The position numbers and the translations under genes are program-made. From JBPOIC01 sp052034865 (lineage in GTDB: Bacteria; UBA10199; JADFYH01), in contig JBPOIC010000065.1 in NCBI GenBank assembly GCA_052034865.1, positions 1-30,309 on the forward strand: a stretch of 30,309 nt of DNA, read 5' to 3'. This document shows positions 24,698-30,309 of the stretch, one piece after another. The notes under the pieces were generated by a model. It saw only the letters and a list, made by a program, of their open reading frames with translations. It searched no databases and had not been told where the DNA came from. Positions within the stretch are counted from its first letter, which is position 1. Every line of letters starts with the position of its first letter.

Positions 24698-25480
24698 ATG
24701 GAAAAACCTTTTTTTGGGAAAACAGCCCTGATCACTGGATCTTCCCGCGGTGTGGGACGGGCGATCGCGTGTCGTCTGGCCTCGCAGGGAGCGAACATCC
24801 TTTTGCATTACCGTAGAAATAAAGAAGAGGCCGAGAAAGTAGAAGATGAGATCTCAGTACTGGGAGCAGGAGTTAAAAAATACGCGGCCGATCTTTCTGA
24901 TCTGGAAGAGGTGAAGCAATTTCTGACTCACGTCAAAGAGGAAAATTCATCCATCGATATTTTTGTCGCGAATGCGGCAGCAACGGCGTTCAAACCTCTA
25001 TTGCAGATTCGCGAACATCATATCGAAAAGACGATGAATATCACGATCTCGAACTTCATTTTAGCGATCGCTCAGCTAAAACCCCTGATGCCTCCAGGTT
25101 CAAAAGTGATTACAATTTCTGGAATTGATACCCAGAAATATTGTGCCAATCATGGTTTGCTGGCCGCAGCCAAATCCGCGCTTGAAACCCTGACCCGCTA
25201 TTATGCCGTCGAATTAAAATCCGACCCAATTTATTTTCATGGGCTCAATCCCGGAATCGTCGAAACCGACTCGATGCGATTTTATCTGAAAGAAAAATTT
25301 GAAACGGCGAAAAACGAAATCGTCTCGGAAATTTCCCAGGGAAAACTGACGCCTCCCGAAGATATCGCCGAGATGGTTTCCTTTTTGTGTACTCCAGCTG
25401 CGAACTGGATGAATGGGCAAACCCTCCTCGCCGATGGAGGGTTGTCGTTTAAAATGCCTGGTTTTTCGAATCTGCTTTAA
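24698..25480 (+). CDS. FabL-like short-chain dehydrogenase/reductase with altered catalytic Tyr
   Basis: A 260-residue Rossmann-fold protein. The cofactor site TGSSRGVGRAIA (about 13-24) and the alignment of the segment around ALETLTRYYAVEL with Bacillus FabL suggest an NADPH-dependent enoyl-ACP reductase of the SDR type. The catalytic Lys is K159. In FabL and FabI the Tyr lies seven residues before it; here that residue is His152 (codon CAT), and the classical YxxxK position is Leu. The nearest Tyr is four residues further upstream (KYCANH). The C-terminus has the usual QTLLADGG motif. AAGGAAA (24687-24693) supports this ATG; an open frame from 24584 overlaps the sigma factor gene. The enzyme may be catalytically changed or act on another substrate. 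Confidence 0.85.
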   Translation: MEKPFFGKTALITGSSRGVGRAIACRLASQGANILLHYRRNKEEAEKVEDEISVLGAGVKKYAADLSDLEEVKQFLTHVKEENSSIDIFVANAAATAFKPLLQIREHHIEKTMNITISNFILAIAQLKPLMPPGSKVITISGIDTQKYCANHGLLAAAKSALETLTRYYAVELKSDPIYFHGLNPGIVETDSMRFYLKEKFETAKNEIVSEISQGKLTPPEDIAEMVSFLCTPAANWMNGQTLLADGGLSFKMPGFSNLL

Positions 25481-25690
25481 CCCTTCCGTTTCTGCACTCA
25501 ATTTATATCCTTCTACAACTCTTCACTTTCTCTTCCTGCGGAGGAAGTGATTCTCCTGACCTAAATCAAGAAGTTCCTTTGAGCGTGAGATGAAGAGGGT
25601 ATCCTTCGTTTTCCTGTTTGAACTTGTCGAAAAGAGCTGTCCGGAGTAAGGCTCAGGTCTCAACCTCTATCATCTTAATAAGGAGCCCTT

Positions 25691-26176
25691 ATGATTCATG
25701 AAGTTTCCGGAGACATTCTCTTAACCCAGGCCAAGGCGATTGCCCACGGGGTCGCCCCTTCCGATCATTTCAATCAGGGATTGGCTCATGCTCTGCGTGA
25801 GCAATGGCCGTCGATGGTGAAAGATTTTCGTCATTACTGCAGTGCCCATCATCCTAAAGCAGGAGAAATCTGGTCCTGGGCTGGGGCAGGTGGTATTCGG
25901 GTGATCAATCTTCTCACGCAAGAACCTGCCAAAGGAGATGGCGGTCATCCTGGTAAAGCGACTTTAAGTGCCGTTCGACATGCGCTCGAAGCCCTACACA
26001 AAGAAATCGTTCATGAAAAAATTCCCAGTTTGGCTTTGCCTAAGCTGGCAACGGGTGTGGGTGGTTTGGACTGGAATGAAGTAAAGGAGATTATTGTCGA
26101 AAAATTGGGAACGCTGGAGATTCCCATTTATCTCTACAGCACGTTTCATCCGGGGCAAAAAGCGAAGGAAGTTTAA
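25691..26176 (+). CDS. Macro-domain protein, probable ADP-ribosyl hydrolase
   Basis: A 161-residue stand-alone macro domain. GDILLTQAKAIAHGV (residues 7-21) is the ADP-ribose-binding first loop, and LPKLATGVGGLDW (116-128) is the conserved second loop. The sequence resembles the TARG1/DarG subgroup, which removes ADP-ribose from proteins or nucleic acids. No DarT-like toxin lies beside it, so pairing with a toxin cannot be shown here. AAGGAG (25680-25685) is a good ribosome-binding site five bases before the ATG. A hairpin follows its stop, suggesting a single-gene unit. Confidence 0.82.
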   Translation: MIHEVSGDILLTQAKAIAHGVAPSDHFNQGLAHALREQWPSMVKDFRHYCSAHHPKAGEIWSWAGAGGIRVINLLTQEPAKGDGGHPGKATLSAVRHALEALHKEIVHEKIPSLALPKLATGVGGLDWNEVKEIIVEKLGTLEIPIYLYSTFHPGQKAKEV

Positions 26177-26210
26177 GAGCGTCTTGCAAATTCTGCGATT
26201 TCATTTACCC

Positions 26211-26242
26211 AAGGCCTTTCCGATCCAGAACGGACAGGCCTT
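26211..26242 (+). terminator. Probable terminator hairpin after the macro-domain gene
   Basis: Arms AAGGCCTTTCCG and CGGACAGGCCTT pair over 12 bp with one mismatch around an 8-base loop. The following TGCTGTTT is only a modest T tract. The hairpin sits between the macro gene and the promoter of the next gene. Confidence 0.5.
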
Positions 26243-26258
26243 TGCTGTTTCCCCTGCC

Positions 26259-26287
26259 TTGACACCCCCAATCCCCGACTGTAGACC
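26259..26287 (+). promoter_or_regulatory. Candidate promoter giving a leaderless cysteine desulfurase mRNA
   Basis: A perfect -35 TTGACA (26259-26264) is followed after 17 bp by TAGACC (26282-26287), a weak -10. The start codon at 26294 lies seven bases after the -10, so transcription would begin at or next to the ATG. No Shine-Dalgarno sequence is present, which agrees with a leaderless message. Confidence 0.4.
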
Positions 26288-26293
26288 CACATT

Positions 26294-27442
26294 ATGTCCC
26301 AGATCTATCTCGACAATAACGCAACGACACCGCTGGATCCTCATGTTTTAGAGCTTCAGCGATCTTTGTCTAAAGAGGTGTTTGGAAATCCTTCCAGCAT
26401 CCACTGGGCTGGGCGTTCAGCTAAAAGGATTTTACGTACGGCACGCGAAACGATCGCCAGACTTTTAAGTGCAGAAGAAGATGAAATTCGTTTTACCAGC
26501 GGCGGAACAGAGAGCATCAACACAGCGCTGATCGGTGTGTGGGAAAGCTCAAGACTCCTTTGTCCTCAAAAAACAAAAATCATTTCCAGTCCTATCGAAC
26601 ATCAGGCCACCTTAAGAACCCTCGAACATCTTAAGTCACGAGGCGCCGAAATTTCCTATTTATCGGTCGATTCCAAAGGTAAAATTTTTTTGGATGAGCT
26701 TTACGAAAAGTTGCAGGACAACACCCTGCTTGTTTCTCTTCTTTATGCCCACAATGAGCTGGGAAATTTATATCCTGTTTCTGAAATCGGAAATCTCTGC
26801 CGCGAAAAAGGTGTTCTTCTGCATTGTGATGGCGTGCAGGCTGTTGGAAAAATCTCCATCAATCTTCAGCAACTACCCGTGGATCTTTTTTCCTTCTCGG
26901 CTCATAAATTTCATGGTCCAAAGGGAGTGGGCGGGCTTTATGTGCGGAAGGGATTGAAGCCCCAATCCCTGCATCACGGCGGCACACAGGAAAAAAACTT
27001 AAGGGCAGGTACAGAAAATCTTATCGGGATCGCCTTAATGGCAAAAGCGATGGAGATTGCATTTGATGGGTTTTCTCAAAAAATCGAATTCATCTGTGGT
27101 CTCAGGGACAGAATGGAGAAAGGGCTTCAGTCGAAGCTCACAGGGATTTACATTCAGGGAGATCTCGAACATCGTTTGGCCAACACGACAAATCTTCAGA
27201 TTGCAGGAGTGGATGGAGAGAGTCTTTTGCTCAACCTTGATCTCGAGGGAGTCGCCGCATCTGCCGGATCGGCCTGTGAATCTGGTTCGATCGATCCTTC
27301 GCACGTTTTGTTGGCGATGGGACTTTCAAAAGAAAAGGCTAAGGCTTCACTTCGATTTAGTTTTTCAAGGATGAATACTTTTCAGGAAGTCGAAGAGTCG
27401 GTGGAGCGTGTTGTGCGCAGTGTACAACGATTGCGAAAATAA
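26294..27442 (+). CDS. Cysteine desulfurase (NifS/IscS family)
   Basis: A 382-residue PLP enzyme that takes sulfur from cysteine and carries it as a persulfide. Motifs: YLDNNATTP at the N-terminus, FGNPSSIH, FTSGGTESIN, PLP lysine K205 in SAHKFHGPKG, and catalytic C328 in SAGSACESGSIDPSHVL. The loop usually reading NNEVGTIQP is HNELGNLYP here, a departure near the cofactor. The next gene is mnmA, which needs persulfide sulfur, so the main job is probably tRNA thiolation. Fe-S cluster supply is also possible because no isc or suf genes are in the window. Group I/NifS-like by its short active-site loop. Confidence 0.93.
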   Translation: MSQIYLDNNATTPLDPHVLELQRSLSKEVFGNPSSIHWAGRSAKRILRTARETIARLLSAEEDEIRFTSGGTESINTALIGVWESSRLLCPQKTKIISSPIEHQATLRTLEHLKSRGAEISYLSVDSKGKIFLDELYEKLQDNTLLVSLLYAHNELGNLYPVSEIGNLCREKGVLLHCDGVQAVGKISINLQQLPVDLFSFSAHKFHGPKGVGGLYVRKGLKPQSLHHGGTQEKNLRAGTENLIGIALMAKAMEIAFDGFSQKIEFICGLRDRMEKGLQSKLTGIYIQGDLEHRLANTTNLQIAGVDGESLLLNLDLEGVAASAGSACESGSIDPSHVLLAMGLSKEKAKASLRFSFSRMNTFQEVEESVERVVRSVQRLRK

Positions 27443-27455
27443 ATGGGAGAATGAA

Positions 27456-28580
27456 ATGTCTCGTGTGATTTGTGCCATGAGCGGGGGAGTCGATTCCTCG
27501 GTTGCGGCGGTGCTTCTTAAAAATCAGGGATACGAAGTCATTGGAGTTTCAATGAAACTCGCCGATGTGCCGGAAGATCCAGAGGCGAAGACCTCGGGTT
27601 GTTGTTCGGTGAAAGATTTTAACGATGCGCGTGCCGTGTGCGATGCTTTGGAAATTCCTTTTTACGCCATGAATTTCAAGGATCAGTTCAAAGAAAAAGT
27701 AGTGAACCCTTTTGTTTCTGAATATCTGTTGGGCCGCACGCCTAACCCCTGCGTCTTGTGTAATCAGGAAATAAAATTCAGCGCCTTTCTCAAAAAAGCT
27801 CAGGAGCTGAATGCCGAGTATGTTGCGACGGGTCACTATGCGCGCATTCACTTCGACCCGCAAACCCAGCACTACAGCCTCTTAAAAGGGCGTGATCCAA
27901 AAAAAGATCAGAGTTATTTTCTTTTCTCTCTCAGTCAGAATGAACTTTCCAAAATTCTTTTTCCTGTTGGCGATCTGACGAAAGATCAGGTTCGCGACAT
28001 TGCTCGTCAGTATCATTTGAAAACCATGGACAAGCATGAGAGCCAGGAAATCTGCTTTGTGCCTGAAGGAAAACCTGGAAAATTTATCGATCAATATCTT
28101 CAGAAAAATTCGTTGCCATCTTTTAAAGATTCAGACTCTTCGCAGGAAAGACGTACAGGTGAAGGAGAGTTTATCGACACCGCCGGAAATTCTTTAGGCA
28201 AGCACGAAGGGATCCACCACTATACGATCGGACAGCGCCGTGGCACTCAGGTAGCGACCGGCGATAGGATTTATATTCAGGAAATCCGCCCGGATACAGG
28301 CCGGATCGTATTGGCTTCTGATGCCGAACTTTTTAAAACTGGCCTGATTGCCTCCAAAGTTACCTGGACCTCTCATCCTCCCCTGGAATCAGAAATCATT
28401 GAAGCAAAGATTCGCTATCGTCATGCGCCCGAGGCCTGTCGTGTGAAAACACTGGAGGATGGATCTGTTGAGGTAAAATTCGAAGCGCCCCAGCGCGCCA
28501 TCACACCCGGTCAAGCAGTGGTTTTTTATCAGGGAGATCGTGTGTTGGGTGGGGGATGGATTGAGAGAGCGGTGGGGTGA
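27456..28580 (+). CDS. mnmA: tRNA-specific 2-thiouridylase MnmA
   Basis: A 374-residue enzyme that thiolates U34 of Lys, Glu and Gln tRNAs using ATP and persulfide sulfur. The PP-loop SGGVDSS lies at residues 9-15. The catalytic cysteines are C99 in TPNPCVLCN and C200 in SQEICFV, the pair equivalent to E. coli C102/C199. HHYTIGQRRG, typical of MnmA, follows. GGGAGA (27445-27450) and family alignment place the start at 27456; the frame is open upstream into the cysteine desulfurase gene, and two nearer ATGs at 27443 and 27451 stop at once. It lies 13 bp after the desulfurase stop, so the two form an operon. Confidence 0.95.
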   Translation: MSRVICAMSGGVDSSVAAVLLKNQGYEVIGVSMKLADVPEDPEAKTSGCCSVKDFNDARAVCDALEIPFYAMNFKDQFKEKVVNPFVSEYLLGRTPNPCVLCNQEIKFSAFLKKAQELNAEYVATGHYARIHFDPQTQHYSLLKGRDPKKDQSYFLFSLSQNELSKILFPVGDLTKDQVRDIARQYHLKTMDKHESQEICFVPEGKPGKFIDQYLQKNSLPSFKDSDSSQERRTGEGEFIDTAGNSLGKHEGIHHYTIGQRRGTQVATGDRIYIQEIRPDTGRIVLASDAELFKTGLIASKVTWTSHPPLESEIIEAKIRYRHAPEACRVKTLEDGSVEVKFEAPQRAITPGQAVVFYQGDRVLGGGWIERAVG

Positions 28581-28602
28581 TGTTCTGCGAATTCTAACGA
28601 TA

Positions 28603-28637
28603 AGAAAAAATGGTTTTTTCTAAGTGAAAGATCTTTC
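28603..28637. terminator. A/T-rich hairpin and palindrome after mnmA
   Basis: AGAAAAAA and TTTTTTCT (28603-28621) pair perfectly around TGG. The perfect 12-bp palindrome GAAAGATCTTTC follows at 28626-28637. The first could be a weak terminator; the second could be an operator or part of a promoter for the next gene. Confidence 0.35.
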
Positions 28638-28685
28638 TCTAAATATTTCCGATCATACAAAAAGTTCATCGAAAAGGAGCAAGCT

Positions 28686-29288
28686 GTGAAAAACAATCAA
28701 AAAGTACTGTTAAGATTCAGACTCATATCGTCACTAAATATCATCCTCTTCATTGTTCTTTTTTTATTTTTTACTCACATTGATTCCCTTCATGCCCAAA
28801 CCCCAAAAACTCAGGATTCACTTTTGCAATGCCAGAAATTTGTTCAAAAATTTTATGATGAATATCGGGCGAAGGGAGAAAAACCTGCGAAGAAAAAAAC
28901 GGATTTAACACCCAGAGATTCATTGATTTTTGGTCCCGATTCGCCGCTCAGCCCTGAGCTGCTTGAATTACTCAAGGCCGATTTAATAGCGGCACAAAAT
29001 AATCCTGGCGAAATTGTAGGGCTTGATTTTGATCCAGTTTTTAATTCTCAGGATGTGTTTGATAAATACCTTGCCGAGAAGGCCGAACTTAAAAATGAAA
29101 ATTGCCTTATTTCAATCCATGGGATCAGCCAGGGGAAAAAAGTGCCGGAGGTCGCAGTAATTCCGGAGGTGATGTTTAAAGAAGGGCGTTGGATATTTAC
29201 GAATTTTCACTATCCTTTGCCCTCTGGAAAAAAGGATGATTTGATTCAGACGCTTCAGCGATTAAAGAAGAGCCGGGGTGAGAGGTAA
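28686..29288 (+). CDS. Secreted DUF3828-like protein
   Basis: A 200-residue protein with a signal peptide (hydrophobic residues about 13-33, cleavage likely after LHA). The mature part resembles DUF3828: an FVQKFYDEY helix, PLSPELLELLKADL, LDFDPVFNSQD (113-123), and near the end a strand pattern PEVMFKEGRWIFTNFHYP. It has two Cys that might form a disulfide. The start is GTG at 28686, supported by AAAAGGAG six bases upstream. The family is found in many Gram-negative bacteria but has no known function. Not clearly part of the mnmA operon, because a hairpin lies between them. Confidence 0.72.
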   Translation: MKNNQKVLLRFRLISSLNIILFIVLFLFFTHIDSLHAQTPKTQDSLLQCQKFVQKFYDEYRAKGEKPAKKKTDLTPRDSLIFGPDSPLSPELLELLKADLIAAQNNPGEIVGLDFDPVFNSQDVFDKYLAEKAELKNENCLISIHGISQGKKVPEVAVIPEVMFKEGRWIFTNFHYPLPSGKKDDLIQTLQRLKKSRGER

Positions 29289-29304
29289 GATTGGCGTTAA
29301 GGAT

Positions 29305-29379
29305 ATGCAAACAATCAAAACAGTTGGAATTGGAAATTTGCAGAAAAATCTTTCCGCTTACATGTTGGATAAACTTTAA
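29305..29379 (+). pseudogene. Relic resembling the N-terminus of a Phd/YefM-type antitoxin
   Basis: A 24-codon frame reads MQTIKTVGIGNLQKNLSAYM followed by LDKL and a stop. The I-x(2)-L-x(2)-NLS spacing matches the DNA-binding N-terminus of Phd/YefM antitoxins, which normally run to 70-90 residues. No downstream continuation in any frame and no toxin was seen, so it is probably a leftover of a lost toxin-antitoxin pair. AAGGA lies just upstream, too close to the ATG for good initiation. The resemblance is by eye over a short stretch. Confidence 0.4.
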
Positions 29380-29546
29380 ATAGAAATTTGAAGCTCGAGC
29401 CTGCTTTAGGACACGCTGAGAATCAGATCTTGAAGCTAATTGTCTGAAATCAGGATGTGCAACTTCATCGCTAAAGCTTCTCGTTGTTCATTCATATCAA
29501 TTGATGAAAATCTTCTCTCATGAATTCCAATGTCGGTCTCAGCAAA

Positions 29547-30309
29547 ATGAAATCCATCGCCTTTCACACCTTAGGTTGCCGCGCGAATCAGTACGATTCG
29601 TCGGTGATGCAAGGCGCTCTTGCACGTGCGGGATGGGAAGTCGTCGAGTTCGATGAAATAGCCGATGCGTACGTAATCAATACCTGCACCGTGACAAACA
29701 AGGCGGATGCCGATGCGCGCAATATCATCCGCCGAGCTCATCGTAAAAATCCTGAAGCCACTGTGATCGTGACGGGGTGCTATGCCCAAATCAATCCCAA
29801 GGCATTGGCAGAAGTCGAAGGTGTTTCCTTTATTTTGGGAAATTCGCAAAAGCAGTCGCTGCTCGATGTGCTGGACCGCATCAAACCCTTAAAGCCAGAA
29901 ATCATTGTCGACGATTTGTTCAAAGAAGAAATTCTTTTCACGTCTGATTTTGCCCCGCACACCGATCGCTCTCGCGCTTATCTTAAAATTCAGGATGGCT
30001 GTAATCAGATGTGCAGCTACTGTATTATTCCCTTTGCGCGCGGAAAAAATCGCAGTGAAGATCCTCAGCGAGTAATTGAAAAATTGAGGAATATTTCCGG
30101 ACAGGGTTTTTACGAGGCCGTGCTGACGGGAATTCACATTGGCACTTATGGCCGTGATCTAAAATCCGAGAAGACGCTGCTCAATCTGATGATGCTCATC
30201 GAAAAGGAAAACCCGATTCACCGTGTGCGTTTGTCATCTATCGATCCGGAAGAAGTCGATGAGGCCATGATCGAATTTTTATCAACGTCCAAAGTATTTT
30301 GTCCTTACC
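29547..30309 (+). CDS. mtaB: MtaB-like tRNA methylthiotransferase, N-terminal part
   Basis: The gene runs off the right edge; 254 residues are visible. It belongs to the MiaB/MtaB/RimO radical SAM methylthiotransferases. The N-terminal Fe-S domain has three cysteines, in TLGCRANQYD, NTCTVTNKAD and VTGCYAQ. The radical SAM cluster site is CNQMCSYC (C152, C156, C159). TLGCRANQYD and NTCTVTNKAD are characteristic of MtaB, which makes ms2t6A37 in tRNA-Lys, rather than MiaB or RimO. The start MKSIAFHTLG matches the family; an in-frame ATG at 29520 would add nine residues. No Shine-Dalgarno sequence precedes either. It continues the tRNA sulfur-modification theme of mnmA. Confidence 0.9.
   Translation, partial: MKSIAFHTLGCRANQYDSSVMQGALARAGWEVVEFDEIADAYVINTCTVTNKADADARNIIRRAHRKNPEATVIVTGCYAQINPKALAEVEGVSFILGNSQKQSLLDVLDRIKPLKPEIIVDDLFKEEILFTSDFAPHTDRSRAYLKIQDGCNQMCSYCIIPFARGKNRSEDPQRVIEKLRNISGQGFYEAVLTGIHIGTYGRDLKSEKTLLNLMMLIEKENPIHRVRLSSIDPEEVDEAMIEFLSTSKVFCPY

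Noticed and set aside
25533..25552. Hairpin CTTCCT/AGGAAG after the SDR gene as a terminator
   Set aside because: The stem is short and no T tract follows.
27408..27455. Upstream extension of MnmA into the desulfurase gene
   Set aside because: The PP-loop is expected within the first 15 residues, and the ribosome-binding site at 27445 points to 27456.

Overview
The window looks like a chromosomal segment of a Gram-negative, aerobic or microaerobic bacterium. It has periplasmic c-type cytochromes, a lipoprotein-type signal, a cbb3 oxidase, an RpoH-type sigma factor, the LL-diaminopimelate aminotransferase route to lysine/peptidoglycan, and paired FHA and von Willebrand A proteins. This mix fits a lineage formerly placed in the Deltaproteobacteria (Bdellovibrionota or a related uncultured phylum). 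That placement is inference from gene content only. No rRNA, tRNA, CRISPR array, insertion sequence or prophage was seen.

Layout. Bases 1-112 are sixteen perfect copies of a 7-bp repeat running straight into the start codon of an ABC-F ATPase of the Uup type. Bases 2077-10269 are a high-affinity respiration locus: ccoI and the short ccoS, a 377-bp spacer, then a fused ccoN-ccoO, ccoQ, a one-haem ccoP, ccoG, and a TauE/SafE-like membrane protein. Translational ATGA overlaps join ccoI/ccoS, ccoNO/ccoQ and ccoQ/ccoP. A small unidentified ORF with its own terminator follows, facing a di-haem cytochrome c peroxidase on the minus strand. Together these genes make, copper-load and assemble an oxygen-scavenging terminal oxidase, with a peroxide-removing cytochrome next door.

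Bases 12203-21673 are the least ordinary part. They hold an orphan serine/glycine-rich lipoprotein, an 834-residue fusion of a membrane acyltransferase-like domain with an alkaline-phosphatase-superfamily phosphodiesterase, and a divergent pair: a coiled-coil/FHA protein (minus) and a 1232-residue membrane protein with two von Willebrand A domains (plus). The tail of the large protein carries three acidic Thr-Leu motifs that could be phosphothreonine docking sites for its FHA neighbour.

Bases 21740-30309 are mostly housekeeping: dapL, a YajG-like secreted protein followed after 7 bp by an RpoH-like sigma factor, an enoyl-ACP-reductase-like SDR whose expected catalytic Tyr is His, a macro-domain protein, cysteine desulfurase and mnmA (a sulfur relay for tRNA 2-thiouridine), a DUF3828-like secreted protein, a short relic resembling a Phd antitoxin, and an mtaB-like tRNA methylthiotransferase cut by the window edge. 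A dispersed 45-bp element occurs twice (16225 and 23019). Several genes lack a Shine-Dalgarno sequence while others have a good one, so the organism may use some leaderless mRNAs.
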